Part shown: piece by piece, positions 35,746-48,550 of the stretch
Layout of the letters: each line of letters opens with the position of its first letter
How positions within the stretch are numbered: position 1 is the first letter of the stretch
NCBI GenBank assembly: GCA_037127315.1
Contig: JBBBDQ010001153.1
Location: 4,583,501 to 4,647,500, forward strand
Origin: Ascarosepion bandense
Lineage: Eukaryota; Mollusca; Cephalopoda; Sepiida; Sepiidae
Length of the DNA stretch: 64,000 bases
Direction: 5' to 3'
Made by a program: the position numbers and the translations under genes
The notes under the pieces: generated by a model
Database searches by the model: none
Seen by the model: the letters and a program-made list of their open reading frames with translations, nothing else
What the model was told of the DNA's origin: nothing

Positions 35746-36740
35746 TCGATATCCTTCAATTTGTGATCTTGTGTCAGAATAAACTTCTGCCAGGCCGCCT
35801 TCTGTAGAGTAGCTTCGTATATGTACTATAGCCTATTCAATACCCACTTACGAGATTTAACTTTGTTCTTGCGTCATACTGCCAAACTAAACTAGGTTGA
35901 ACACATGACTAATTTGTGAAGCAGTTGATATCCACCTAATCACAACCCTCATTTTTTATTATCTCTTAGATATTTAAGTTAGTGTACCTTGCCATGTTGC
36001 AGTGGTTAGCATTCTAGATTATCAATAGGGACTACAGTGGATGACTACAACTGCGGCTAAAAAAATTCTAAGTTCTTGAACTTGTGCCGTACTGAGATCG
36101 GATTAATTCTGAGTAGCTTCCTGTTTAAAATATTAGGCTTTTAGTTTTATCGTTAAAATTTACTTTTAGTTTTTATCGTTAAAATATGAAATAGTTGTGA
36201 CTAATTCCTGTTTACTTTAAACCGGCTTACTATATTATTCATTCCAGTGTGTCAATTTTCTACTGGTGCATTGTCGAGTAATCATGCATGAGAGTTTGTT
36301 TGACATCAACTTCTATTTCTTTATAGAAACATGCTTCTTGAATAAACAGTTGAACAGTAATGTTGGTTGAAGGACTTTTTCCTGCCTATCTGCCTTAAAA
36401 GCCAGTATTTGAAATGCTGGTATATACATGAACCCAACTCCTAAAAATGACATTACTGAACAATTCACAATTATTTCAGCTGTCTCTGTTTAATAAATTC
36501 TGATATTTCTGATTTTTCTTCAGTTATTTAAATCTGGAGATTAACCCTTCAAATACTTTTGTGGGTCGCTTCTATGAATGAAGTTCAATAAATATATGGT
36601 CTGACAGTTTTTAGCTCGATTCTGTTCTGAATATTTGAATTGTATAATATTCAATGTATGCAAATAATGGTTGAGTTGAGTGCTTACAAATGGAGAGTAT
36701 TATATTAAAACATAAATATTTCTTCTGTAAAATGTTTTTA
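35746..36740. other. Unassigned spacer
   Basis: A TTGCAGTGGTTAGCATTCTA segment near 36000 looks like a tRNA A-box, but I found no matching B-box. No gene seen. Confidence 0.4.
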
Positions 36741-36742
36741 TA

Positions 36743-36744
<2 letters not shown>

Positions 36745-36796
<52 letters not shown>
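36745..36796. repeat. (AT)n microsatellite
   Basis: About 25 AT units. Confidence 0.95.
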
Positions 36797-36799
<3 letters not shown>

Positions 36800-39700
36800 T
36801 AACCACAGAATATACTATATGCTCATAATTATATTCAGGAAGAGAGTGAGAAAGAAAGTAGACATGGGTGTATATACACTTTGACGTTTACTTTAGCAAG
36901 TTCTTCTCCTAGACAAATCCTTTATTGTACTGAGTTCGATCGTTATTTTGCGATTTTCTTGTCTATCCTTGCGCTGGAATTAATGAAAGCTTACAGGCGC
37001 ATGAACATGGATATTACAATCGTTAACAACTTAAATCTCTAAGAAGCTTTATCTTCGTAAAGGGATTAGTTCTGATGGTGAAAAGTTGGCGGTCACTTTC
37101 TTGCACAGAGAGTTCAGTTAAATGAACTGTTTTCATACAAAATATACATAAGTTTAAAGAGACATAAGAAGCCATACATAAACATACATTTACCTACCGA
37201 TACCCGAATCCTAAACAAACGATAAACGATTTTAATATAAAGAAAAAACTATAAAATATAGTCATAAACCAGCCTTGTATCAATGCGACTAAATTATCAA
37301 TTATTCGTCTGTCATTATTTGTAGTGATGCTATACGCAATTCAAAACCAAAGGGTTTGCAACGTTACAGATAATCAGCACAGAATTTGTAAATTTTGATA
37401 TATCATTACTTTTAGAGGCAGATCATGAAAAATGACGTATTGCTGATACAACTAGGCTGGAACTGCACAATCCACAGCTTTCACCCTCGTCAAATTTCAA
37501 GAGAATTTCCGCAGCTTGGTTGGTAATAAATTATTTTCTGCCCTACAACCCATTTTCCACAGAGGAAACATTGCTATCTTGGTGCTACTCTATTGCTCGA
37601 TATTCAGGTGGACTAATTTTTTTTCAGCTAAATAAACCTTCACAGCTGAGACCCACCAGGCTACAAACTTTCTTTAATCTAATCAGAAGTATTTATGAGT
37701 TTTAAATGTATTCCAATTATTTACTTGTGATATCAATCTAACACGCCTTTAGGTGGTGGTTCTCTTGAACGTCAACAATATTATTCGTTTTTAGTAAAAC
37801 TTTAATGTCGAGAACATAGTGTTTTATTGCCTCTGTTTATGCAAAATCTATCAGAGCTTTTCATTTAGGAACCAAGATATGTTTATATTGACTATGATGA
37901 ATTATAAATATTTTAACAAGTGCTGTGTCATACGATTCAGAATAGTGAACGAATTAGATAAGTTAGTAGGTTCTCAATGGATGACAGCGAATATATTCAG
38001 GATGGTGATTAAAGATAATTAATTCTGACCCAAAGTGAACCTACTCCATCATATTAATTCAAAACATGGCTGAAATGATGTGCGTATAATAATTTGAACA
38101 ATTATGTGGGATCTAATAAAGGAGTTGTACATCAATTATTACAATGACATAATACTACACTAATGGAGGTTCTTAGTAAACCTTTTGCATAATCTTAAGA
38201 AATTTTTCTGTGAAGTTTACACAGCACTTCCTTGCTTTTGCATTTGGTCATATGCAGCTGACAAGTATTTGGAGAAATTCTGAAACCAAGAATATGGCTT
38301 CTACATAAACCTGCTGAAAAGAACGTTGGTCAGAGTTTAATCCATTTTCTTTCTCTTCTTTTACCGAAAAAAGTTGTCATTTGAATGAGAAAGTCAATGG
38401 CGATAACAACGGATTTATTTATTTATCTATCGTTTTTAACACTTCGATCTAAACAAATTTTGTTTTCTGGTAATGTTCTTTTCTTTATTTATTGCCTTTT
38501 AGTGGAATACACTAAAACAAAGACTATAGCTACTGTGCTTATATCCAGGGCAGTTATGACAACAACCAAGATGAAAGGTATCCAGACCAGATAGAGTCAT
38601 CATCTATGACCAAGGATAAACATCACGTCGTAGAATATCGGCTGTTAAATGGGGAGATAGTCTCTGCCAGATATACTTACCTAAGGCATGCTACGCATTG
38701 ATAAATAGCTCTCTTACGTACACACCCAGATATTAACACACAACCGAGACATATTAAACGAGCTGGTCTGGTGCTCAGTTGCACTACGGCCTTACGATCA
38801 CACCCGTTCAAATAACCATAATAAGATTGAGGAAGATGATGATAAAGAGGAAACTATGTCAGCTGGAGTTTGAGCTTAGTTCGTCTGTTTTGGTAATGTT
38901 TGACTAGGCAAATTCTGCGTCTTCCAAATAAAATATAATAATCCCTTCTTTAATAATTTAAGTTCATTTTTGTAACTAAGTGAATTAGTAATCCAATTCC
39001 AATACTTCTTATTGTTTCAAGAAAACTTCACTAGTAAAGTAAATGTAACAACAATTTATTTTCTGTTCTTATTCTGTTTTATATTTGAAAGAAAAAATAT
39101 ATTCTAGCGACATGATCAAATAATTATGATTTCTGTATTCAGTGAGATGCTGGCACCTTTCGACTTAATCATTCTATTTAAATACAAAAACTCGAAGTGA
39201 AATGATTAAAACGATTGGGCACAAAAAATAACAAACGTCAACGGTCTGTTTTCTCGGCATTTCAAAGAAATGTGTCTTTTAATAAAAAAAAAAATATTGG
39301 TTATATTTTTTTATAGAAAGAACACATTTTAGCATATATCTATGCATTAAAGTTAAAGTTAAAGTTAAATATGGTCAATGAACAGGAAACTGAATATCAA
39401 AACAACTGTTGTTCCAGTCTTTTACGTATGGAGAGTTCGAGTTCCTTGAAAATTAGCATTCAAGATACAAGCTTTTATCCGAGCTCGAACACGGATAAAC
39501 TATCTTTATAAGAAAATATAGAATAATATCAATCATAAGGTGAAGATGTTTTATAAAAATGTAACCTTAATAGTACATGTCTAAATAATGTTTTGAAACT
39601 AGAATCCACTAGATACAAGATTTGAAAGCCACAAGTGTTAGAAGGTTACTTTTAAAATGATTACAATTAACGGGTTGTGTGATGTGAATTAAAAAGAAGA

Positions 39701-40500
39701 TGGTGAAAATGTAATAGAAATAAAAAGCGTCAGACTGTGCAGCACTAATTTTCCTTGACTAATATAGATTTGTATCGCTATATGAATGACTAATTAACTT
39801 ACTATGTCACGTTGAGAAACGAGGAAACTATATGTAGGAAGATTGCTTTGCGCTAATTGTTACGATAAAGAAAACTTTTCCTGCCTTAAATTTGCCTTCA
39901 AAATCTTGGAGTTTATATAGGCTTGAACCGATCACTGGCACTTCTGGGAAATATGCAACAATCTCAGCCATGTGACAGGCTCTATCTTATTACAAGCACA
40001 GAATCAAATGTTATTAGAGAATTATGTTGCTTCATTCCTCCAAGTGGGGAAAATGAGCCTGTCTCAAAAATCAGTATTCAAATCACGCGATTAACAGGAC
40101 TCTGGCAAGTTTCGGATTAAACGCAAGTATTTTAACCAAAATAGAAATCCATGTAGAAATTGATATTTGTGTTACATTATCTGACATTTTAAAGCATTTT
40201 TATTAATGAAGTTTTCTGAGTTTGATCATATCTACTTAGAAAATATATTTCACATGATATTAACCAGACGCCAATAGCACTATTCGAAAATAAAAGGTGT
40301 TTACAAAAGAAATATTTGCTTTAAATTAAATAATGTTTTGGCGTAGAGAAGCCCAGTTTGTGGAAGCGGAAGTGTACTTGTATTTTGAAAGATGTATGAG
40401 AAATTTAAAAAGATAAATACAAACCACAACAACATGTATATTTGCGAGCGTAAAGGTGGTATTAAATGAACGTATGCCAACGAAATTTCGATAGATATGA
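36797..40500. other. Unassigned stretch, about 3.7 kb
   Basis: No supported gene. Two less AT-rich blocks stand out: 38600-38800 (CTGGTCTGGTGCTCAGTTGC, ACTACGGCCTTACGATC) and 39905-40125, where a 65-codon plus-strand frame reads SESNVIRELCCFIPPSGEN-like. Neither matches a family I know. A short AGTTAAAGTTAAAGTTAAA triplet repeat is at 39350-39368. Confidence 0.35.
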
Positions 40501-40504
40501 AAAC

Positions 40505-40512
40505 ATTAAGAC

Positions 40513-40543
<31 letters not shown>

Positions 40544-40650
40544 CAGAAAAATTAAATAAGTATGAAGAAACAAACGAACAAAAAACAGAGTTAGGTAGGT
40601 AGAGAGATAAAAAGATAGATGTGAAGAAAAAAGAAAAGAAAGAAAATTAG
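40505..40650. repeat. (GAAA)n and purine-rich microsatellite
   Basis: Eight or so GAAA units at 40512-40545, followed by imperfect AGAT and GAAAA runs. The minus-strand serine/phenylalanine-rich frame across it is an artefact. Confidence 0.9.
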
Positions 40651-41964
40651 AGATATGCAATTGATTTAGAAAACATTTCTTTGGACTCAATCATATAATA
40701 ACGTGCTTGAATATGAAAAGGAAAAAGAAAGAAAACAAGATACGTCTGATGTAGACCCGTTCATAATCACTAAGCACTTTAAGTTTATGTCTTCATAGAT
40801 ACAATGGTACAACACACTTTATGATTTTGGTTAGTAAAATCTCAAATTTGATTTTTATGTATTTTTATGTTTTATGTATTTATTAAAAACGCAATAAAAG
40901 TGTATTTCCCCAAAGAATGCATATCATATGTCTAAAAAATCTTCATATTTTATCAATTGCCATTTCACATTGGTTTGAAGGACCATAGAAAGATAACACT
41001 GACTCGGGTATAAGGTTCAATAGTATATTCTCGGAAAACGTAGTACAATGGTAAACATGGACTCCAGGCGTCCTGACTCACTCATTCACTCACTCTGTGG
41101 CTAGTACTCAGGGACTCCACTCAGAGTTGGTAGCCATATTATAAAGGTGTGGGCAAGTCTATTTGTAGGTAGGTCTCCACAATATTAATACTTATAAATA
41201 ATAAAATAATTGTTACACTTGGCTCTATATTCTGTGCCCTAATATATAATATGCACCAGAGTTTTTCAGTTGTTAGATAGATAGTATTTCATAATGGTGT
41301 TTGCGGTGTATGCTCAAGTTTCGATATTTGTCAGAATTTGTAATGCTATTTTTCAAGATATCAAAACCATCTCAATGTAGACAAAAAAACTCGTACGTAT
41401 TCTTGAGTAAGATGGTTTTGCAACTCTCTATCTCTACATCGTGTTAAAGATCAGGTAATAGCCTAGATGTTTCAGGCAACAAAGCTGTATCTGAAAAGAA
41501 GATTGGCACTACACAATCTTATTTTACTCTTAGCGGTGGCAAGTGAAAACACATGCATTTTGCATGGATAAAGCTCTTCATGTGTGAGGTAGACTTCTGA
41601 GTACATTTTTTTTTGTTTTTTCTAAATTATGGACAACCATGAAACCCTTCATTGAGATTATCATAACCATTTCCAATCAATACGAGGGCTCCAACTACAA
41701 TTGTAATTATTTTTAATCATGTTTTTTCATCATGTGCTACATTTTTGAGATTTCTATTTCAAGATCCTTGCAATTTAATAGTTGTTTTTTTTTTTAATCT
41801 TCAAACACACATTACGATCTGCAGGGACGACCATGTCAATAAGAAAGAACTGTCTGTTTTCGTAGACTTTGATCCCCTATGTCTGGCGATTAGCTTTGAT
41901 TGTTCTGTCTGTGTGTATTGTAAAGTCCCATAAAAATGTTACAGTTCCTATCACTGTAACTTAG
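40651..41964. other. Unassigned stretch
   Basis: No recognised gene or repeat in 1.3 kb. Confidence 0.4.
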
Positions 41965-42965
41965 TCTCAGGGGTGTTCATACCAATTATTTCCAGTCTTC
42001 ATTTCGCAAAATTTGCAGATTTTCCAATGCAGATATATGCCCACTCTATCATACCTAGGTTTTATATTCAGTTGTTTCTAACACCATGCAACCTGATACA
42101 AGATAGTATATTGTTTATAGATACTTTTAACAGAATCTGCATTTCGAGTTCGCAATTTTTCCAGTAGGAGTATATGATAATTTCTACTGAACAAACATTA
42201 GTCCTGTGCATCAAGAATAAAACCTCCCGTTTCAGCTTTGAATCCTGTACTACGCACCCAATGATGGGTACGGGGTTTGTTTACATTAGCTTGTTTGGTA
42301 CGGGCAGAGTATTGGCCGTGAAGAGACTTATCTTGCCACTGTTCCTGCATTTGGTACATTACATTTGCTTTTATCTTCTTTTTATGTTCTTTGCCGATGC
42401 AGTCGGAATATTATGGTTTATTTTAAATTTTTCACTCATTTAAAATTCCCCTTTGAATGTGTTAGCTTCCTTTATTATGAAATAGACGTTCTTATAGATT
42501 TCATGTTATTTAACACAAGTAATCTTTCAGTCTTCTGTAGTTTCAAAGTATCTTTGATTGTTACTGTTTTGTAAGTCAGTTTTACTCGAACTGATGCCCT
42601 TCCTCCTCCGGATCTGGACTCATACAGACGAACAACATCGACATTAGGATTATTCATGCCGTGGCAAATAAAAAGCTTTATTGTTCTGACATCCATTCGC
42701 TTAATGCCAGCTATGGTCCAGTTGTGGATATTAAGGCTGTATTGCACCACAGAGGTGTTTATGACAAGTATTCTGTTTTTTGTTTTTTTTTATTCATCTC
42801 GGTATTTAACACCATACACACACACCCGTAGTATTCTTTTCTTACTTCCTCCTTCATTTGGTATGCTGTATTATATAAGCTTCGCTGACTTTAAAACTTC
42901 TTTTTGTTCCAGATCTCACATCTAGAACTGTTGAGTGAGTTTGCATAATTCCCTCTTTCTTGAAT
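41965..42965 (-). mobile_element. R4/Dong-like LINE, second copy, C-terminal half
   Basis: Reading down the minus strand: FKKEGIMQTHSTVLDVRSGT (family: FKxGxLxxxxxVxLD), then MVQYSLNIHNWTIAGIKRMD, IKLFICHGMNNPNVDVVRLY and ESRSGGGRASVRVKLTYKT, the block between RT and C-terminus. Through stops it continues with EQWQDKSLHGQYSARTKQAN, THHWVRSTGFKAETGGFILD and YDRVGIYLHWKICKF. It aligns block by block with the copy at 19260-20925, on the opposite strand. The C-terminal Cys/His cluster is destroyed here. RT core not seen. Inactive. Confidence 0.72.
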
Positions 42966-43041
42966 GTTGTCCTTTCAATGTTGAAACAAAATGTACACTT
43001 TTTATTAGATGATAATTTGTACATTTTCTAAAACAGAATTT

Positions 43042-43085
<44 letters not shown>
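43042..43085. repeat. (AT)n microsatellite
   Basis: About 21 AT units. Confidence 0.95.
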
Positions 43086-43088
<3 letters not shown>

Positions 43089-43149
43089 CAAAGAATTTGT
43101 TACTTTAACTGAGCAACGGATATTTAAATTAACTCGAATGCACAAACGA

Positions 43150-43555
43150 GAGTAGACCAAACAAAAGCAACAGAAAACGAAACAAAATCGGGTTCAATAC
43201 ACCCTACAACAACAAAATAAAAACAAAAATAGGAAAAATATTTTCAGCATAATAGAAAAATACTTACTCAAACACAACAGACTACCAAAAATCATAAACA
43301 AATCACTGTCAAAAAACAATCACAGTTTCATGAAAAACAGGGAGAAAATAAATAAACAAAGGAAATACTCAATAAAACTAATAACAACAAAACCAACAAC
43401 ACAAAAGGAGCAATTGTTAATTGCCAAAACAAAAGACAACTGGCCACTTACTAATAAATGTCTAACCAACAACATTATTTACGAAGCGACCGTAACAAAT
43501 AACATCCACACAAACGAAAAGAAGCAACAGAAATATCCTTCAAAGAAAGATTCAC
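43150..43555 (+). mobile_element. Penelope-type element fragment, region before the GIY-YIG domain
   Basis: The plus strand reads NRFNTPYNNKIKTKIGKIFF, HNRLPKIINKSLSKNNHSF, then MKNREKINK and after a gap WPLTNKCLTNNIIYEATVTN. In animal Penelope-type proteins a PYSxNVxTNIGxxFLxLIDKHF...NRNxxKxSYSCMxNM...CPLxxKCLTxxIVYxAxV series leads into the GIY-YIG nuclease. Here it stops just before that domain. The Cys of the CPL motif is Trp. Truncated, and different from the copy at 1-1160. Confidence 0.55.
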
Positions 43556-43559
43556 TAAT

Positions 43560-43802
43560 CTGGAGCATCGGCGTCTGTGACTTTAGATCTGTTTCTGGTC
43601 TGTCGGAGCTGTCACTTTGCTTTCTGAGAAATGGCGGGTTGTGTCAGCTGCTCATCCCCTGATTTGATTTGCTTGGCCACGGTTCCTCTCCACTTGGACT
43701 GGTTGATTGCCACGCTCTCCCATGTCTCCTTCTGGATACCCACAGCCTTCATGTCGCGTTTTACGATGTTATGACACCGCAGCTGTAGCCACCCAGTGAG
43801 TC
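43560..43802 (-). mobile_element. RTE-like LINE C-terminal end, distal part (split by the gypsy element)
   Basis: The minus strand continues the reading that stops at 49405: TGWLQLRCHNIVKRDMKAVG, then ETWESVAINQSKWRGTVAKQ and a basic end. RTE-like proteins have CKRDMKAxxI...WExLAxDRxxWR at this point, so this is the natural C-terminus. It joins 49405-49655 if the LTR element and one copy of its 4 bp target duplication are removed. Confidence 0.8.
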
Positions 43803-44658
43803 TGTAGCGGCCTAACTACTTTTTTTTGTTTGTTGGGTAATGAGAGCTTCTCAATTTTGTATATGTACAAATAAGTGAACAAACAAGACACAAGACAGAG
43901 GTAAATAAATTTTAATTATAACAACAACTGTGAATTATAGAAAAGGGGTAAAAATAAGTTATCTCCCTTTTACTGCAGATATTTGCAAAAATGAATGAAA
44001 CACCTTTTTTTTTTAGAGATATGTGTTTAAACAATAAAATATTTTTGAATTGTAAATGGCCCAAAGCCAATGTTCAAAAGTTTGTATGTAGACAAATAAT
44101 TGAAACAGTTGAAATTGTGAGCTGGAAATTTGTGAGTTGGAAAACAGTTTGTATGTTCAAATAATTTGATACAGTTCAAAGTTATGAGTTGGAAGATAAT
44201 CTGCAAGCAAAGTGTGTGTGAATAAAAAATGTCAAAAATACTTGCGGTTTAGCTGAGAAGTTGAAACAATAATAAATTATTATACCAGGAGAAAATGTTG
44301 AATGCAAAAAGCTGGCATTGCAAAGTTTTGAATATTTAACTTAACTTCTCAGTCAGGTAAAGATGAAACCGGCTTATTTTCTTTTAAAAGAGTAGGCGAA
44401 AACATATATTACCTTAAAAGAAAAGTGAGCTGGAAACAATAGGTCTGGTGGCTTCAAAGGATACTTTCCAACTGGAGCTTGAAGAGCGGGAAGATTCCCG
44501 CTTTTTCGAAAGAGAGGCAAAATGCTGCTGCTGATGCAGAACAAACCAATGAAAAGTTTGGTTACAAAAAGAAGATAGTTTGATTTATTTTACAATTTTC
44601 CTTCTCGAACTTTCTATAAAAATATTGGTGATACGAGGGTATCGTAGAGAGCTCGACA
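43803..44658 (-). repeat. 3' LTR of the gypsy element
   Basis: 856 bp. In plus orientation it begins TGTAGCGGCCTAACTAC and ends GAGAGCTCGACA. Compared with the other LTR it has one more T in a T run near 44007 and ATAAAAATATT against ATGAAATATT near 44617; otherwise I see no difference. Confidence 0.93.
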
Positions 44659-44660
44659 AA

Positions 44661-44672
44661 TACCCCCCACCA
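44661..44672 (-). promoter_or_regulatory. Polypurine tract of the gypsy element
   Basis: In element orientation GGTGGGGGGTATT directly precedes the 3' LTR start TGTCGAG. It would prime plus-strand DNA synthesis. Confidence 0.75.
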
Positions 44673-44734
44673 AGATTCTTAGTCCAAAAATAAGAATCTG
44701 AAAGGAAAAAGGGAGAGAGGAAAGAAGAAAAAAA

Positions 44735-45072
44735 TTACTTGACGAAATCAGTTTCAAGTTTAACAGGCCAATGGACCCGTCTTCCAGAACGAGTAGTTGA
44801 ATGAGATTGAGCATCATATGACTTCTGCCGAGTAGGCACCGCTTCGGTCGGCGAAACAGGGGAAATATCAGACTTATGCAGGAATGCAGGCTTGAGACGA
44901 TCTATTGCAATTGTGTCAGTGCGGCCATTAACCGAAACAGTAAAATATTTATCATTCCGCTGTAATACCTTATAAGGTCCAGAGTAAGTTGGTGTTAAGG
45001 GTTTGCGCACTCCGTCTCGACGAATAAAAACAAATTCGCAAGACTGTAAACTCTGCGGTAAATAAATCGATC
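44735..45072 (-). pseudogene. pol: gypsy pol C-terminus (GPY/F module), separated by a frameshift
   Basis: The frame reads [20 protein letters not shown], then TVSVNGRTDTIAIDRLKPAF and a basic tail ending THSTTRSGRRVHWPVKLETD-like. GPY...(x)...DRLKPA is the GPY/F module found after the integrase core of many gypsy elements and thought to aid multimerisation or targeting. The upstream bases 45010-45072 also encode integrase-tail-like residues ([19 protein letters not shown]) in this frame. So a single small indel near 45070 has cut the reading frame from the main pol ORF. Confidence 0.82.
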
Positions 45073-48000
45073 GGTTGAGCGAGAAGGAGTGTAAGATAAG
45101 CTCGACATTCTCCTTTTTAAATCCTTTACAAAATCAGATGTAGGAGAAAAATTCTTAGGGTCAGAAATTAGCTGACCAGGTAGTGTAAGGGATGTACCAA
45201 AAACTAATTCAGCCGTCGAGCAACGTAAATCCTCTTTGACAATATTTCTCAAAGAAAGCATCACAAGGGGTAATTTATCAATCCAAAGACGAGGATCATT
45301 ATTGTCAATAAGGGAGGATTTCAAAGACCTGTGAAATCTTTCCACAATACCATTCGCGGAAGGGTGATAAGTGGAAGTACTTATTTGTTTGGCACCTAAA
45401 AGTGTCAAGAATTCAGAAAATAATGCAGACTGAAATTGCGCACCACGATCGGTAGTAACGACTGAGGGACATCCAAATATTGATATCCACTCTCTGAGGA
45501 CAGTTTGGGCTATAATATCTGCTGTCACAGACCGTAAGGGAACAGCTACTGGCCACCTTGTAAACCGATCTATAATAGTTAAGAGATATTGAAAACCATC
45601 CACAGAGGGGAGAGGACCAACTAAATCAATATGGATGTGAGAAAATCTACCATCGGGTGGCGGGAAATTACCTATAGGGGACTTGGTATGCCTATGCACC
45701 TTGGATGTCTGACAGTGTAGGCACGACTGAACCCAAGTCTTAATATCTGAATTCATATTAGGCCAAACAAACCTGTCGGAAATAAGCTTGACGGTAGCTT
45801 TCCGACCAGGATGGGATAATGCATGAAAATGCTCGAAGAGGGATCTACGTATAGACTGCGGAACAAAAGGACGGGGACGTCCAGTACTGACATCACATGC
45901 AATAGTAGTAGTAGAGAAAGGAAGAGGGTGCTGTTCGATCCGAAGAGATGAATCGGAAAGAAATTGATTCTCGACATTATCATTTTGTTGTTCCCGAGCA
46001 AGAGTCTCTAAATCCAAAGTATTTGAACAAATATTATGCAGGGTAGATCTCGAGAGTGTATCAGCAACTGTATTGTCATCCCCCTGGATGTACCTAATAT
46101 CCGTGGTAAACTGGGAAATATAATCCAGGTGACGACAGTCTCGCGGATTGATTTTGTCGGCCTTGGAATGGATAGCATATGTAAGTGGTTTATGATCCGT
46201 AAAAACTACAAAATTCCGTCCTTCCAACAAGTGACGGTAATGTCGAATAGACATGTATATGGCCAACAATTCTTTAGAAAAGGTGCTATACCTCTTTTGG
46301 GCAGCCGACAGCTTATGTGAGAAGAAAGACAAAGGTTGCTTAGCTCCCTTGGTTGTTTGATGTAACACAGCTCCAACGGCGTCAGACGAGGCGTCCGTTG
46401 TAAGGGAGAGAATAGAGTCCTTGTCATCAGAAATATACGTTAACTTCGTAAAGTTAACCAAGGCATTTTTAGCGTCATTAAATGACTGTAGTTGTTTATC
46501 CGTGAAAGATATGCTAGCATTTTTTTTCTTTTGGTTTTGAAGTAAATCAGTCAAAGGTGATAAAATGCTGGAGCAGTGAGGAATATATTGACGATAGTAA
46601 TTAACGAGACCCAAAAAACGACGAAGTTGTCGAAGAGACTGTCGTTGAGGAAATTTGCTGATGGTCTCTACTTTAGTAGGCATCGGGGTGATGCCACTTT
46701 TATCCAAAATGTGTCCAAAGAATGTCAACTGAGAGGCAGCGAAAATACACTTCTCAGGGTTAATTTTCAAGCCGAAATGTTGTAGGCGATCAAAAACTTG
46801 TTTAACATGGGTGCGATGCGTAGCCATATCGCTGCTGGCGATGAGGACGTCGTCGATATAGGCGAAAGTAAAATCAAGACCACGCAATAATTTGTCTATT
46901 AGTCGCTGAAACGATTGGGCAGCATTACGCAAACCGAACGGCATTCGCAGAAATTCGAACAACCCAAAAGGTGTGGTGATGGCTGTCTTAGGAATGTCTT
47001 CAGGAGCTACGGGGATTTGATGGAAGGCTTTTCGCAGGTCCAGCTTGGTAAAAACACTGGCTCCTTGTACCGACGTCACAAAATCAAGTAAATTTGGTAC
47101 TGGATAGCGGTCAGGAACAGTCTGAGCATTTAGTCTTCTGAAATCACCACAAGGACGCCATGTTCCAGGCTCCGATTTAGGGACCATATGTAATGGAGAA
47201 GCATAAGGGCTAGACGAAGGACGTATAATACCCAGGTCGATCATGTGCTGAAACTCACGCTTAGCTATTTTGTACTTATCAGGGTGCAGACGTCGAGGGT
47301 TTGAATGAACAGGAGGACCTTTTGTCTCTATGTGATGCTGTGCATAATGCTTTATAGGCTCTGTATAAGAAAAAGGTTTGACAAGGTCTGGATAGCCACT
47401 TAAAATGTCTTCTAATCCGGTAACGGAAGGCATGGCAGCACTGATGCCTAAAGAAGAAATATTCGATCTAGTGCCACGAACATGTATATTGGTATTGTCG
47501 TCTAACAGCGACCTAGATGCAAGGTTCACACTTAACTTATAATGTGAAAGAAAATCTGCACCTAATATTGGAATTTTCACTTGTGCAATGGTAAAAATCC
47601 ATGGGAAACTCCGTCGAAGACCTATATCAAGCGTTAAAGAGGCTTCGCCGTAGGTATTAATCTTAGTGTCGTTAGCAGCCTGTAATGAAAAATCTGTTAT
47701 CTTAAGTTGTTGGCCAGTACTTGGCGGGATAACACTTACTTGGGCACAGGTATCGACTAGAAAAGACATGCGTGATATTTTGTCATATATGAAAAATAGG
47801 CGGCAAATAGATTTACTGCTGGTGGTAGTAGCCGCGTTCATGGGCCACCAGCTAACTCGTTTCCCGCGTCTCTCGAACGCCAATTCAGCTAGTTCGATTT
47901 TCTCTGAAATACTAGTCAATATTTGTGCTATTTGTGTGTGTAATTTGTCCATCCACAGCTTACGTAACACTGTGTCGGACATAGAGTTGTTTCCTAGCAG

Positions 48001-48345
48001 GGTCTTCAAACGTCTGAGCAACTGCGAAGGTTTATTGTCTAGCAATTGCAGGTTATTAAACAATTCATGCAGACGTCTATTTTCAGATTCGCCGGTCCTT
48101 GAAATGATTGTGTCACGAAGTAGATCGTATGGTTTGTCTGCCGGGACTTGGCTCAGGAGGTCGACAATGTCGATTGTTATATCAGGTGGCAATTTCTCGA
48201 CCACGTATGCAAATCTGTCACGCTGTGACGTAATCTTTTTGGCAAAAAATATAGCATCAAGCTGAGCGAACCAGACTTGAATGTTGGACCTGCTAAAAAC
48301 GGGCAGGTTAAGGAGGACCGGACCCACAGCAGAGCTGTCTACCAT
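44995..48345 (-). pseudogene. pol: gypsy gag-pol polyprotein, 1116 codons, defective
   Basis: Residues about 1-160 are a gag-like capsid start ([40 protein letters not shown]). Protease follows at about 190-285 with [12 protein letters not shown]; aspartic proteases need DTG or DSG, so Cys replaces the glycine. RT about 335-555 with [27 protein letters not shown] and catalytic YIDD (496-499). RNase H about 640-765 with TTDAS and FTDHKPL. Integrase has the zinc part H-H-C-C at about 838-878, and D907, D966 and E1002 (35 residues between the last two). The Cys-His knuckle of gag is missing: capsid jumps to protease near residue 160-180, evidence of an in-frame deletion. The last ~25 residues are out of frame. 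RT and integrase cores look intact. Confidence 0.92.
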
Positions 48346-48420
48346 TATGAAAGGTTATCTTTTATCTTGCTCTATCAATATGTCCACGCGTACACACAAA
48401 ATTGAGAAGAGAGAGGAGTC

Positions 48421-48550
48421 ACCAAAAAATTAAAATACCCAAAACAGATTTGTGGAATGGCGGTAATCCACTTGTATTGTAGTGGTAATTTCACACGTCG
48501 GATAATCACTTGTAGTGGAGCGGTAATTTCGCACATCGGGGTCATCCACT
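48421..48550 (-). promoter_or_regulatory. Primer binding site and short leader with PBS-like repeats
   Basis: Next to the 5' LTR the minus strand reads AGTGGATGACCCCGATGTGC (48531-48550). TGG plus TGACCCCGATGTG resembles the complement of a tRNA-Trp 3' end with one extra base after TGG. Downstream the same block recurs twice in decayed form (AGTGATTATCCGACGTGTG and AGTGGATTACCGCC), separated by AAATTACC-x-CTCCACTACA-like bases. Confidence 0.65.

Noticed and set aside
40301..40690. 129-codon minus-strand serine/leucine/phenylalanine-rich frame
   Set aside because: Mostly the complement of a (GAAA)n repeat; low complexity, no motif.
47666..48265. 199-codon plus-strand open frame
   Set aside because: Antisense of the gypsy gag/protease region, with no motif of its own.
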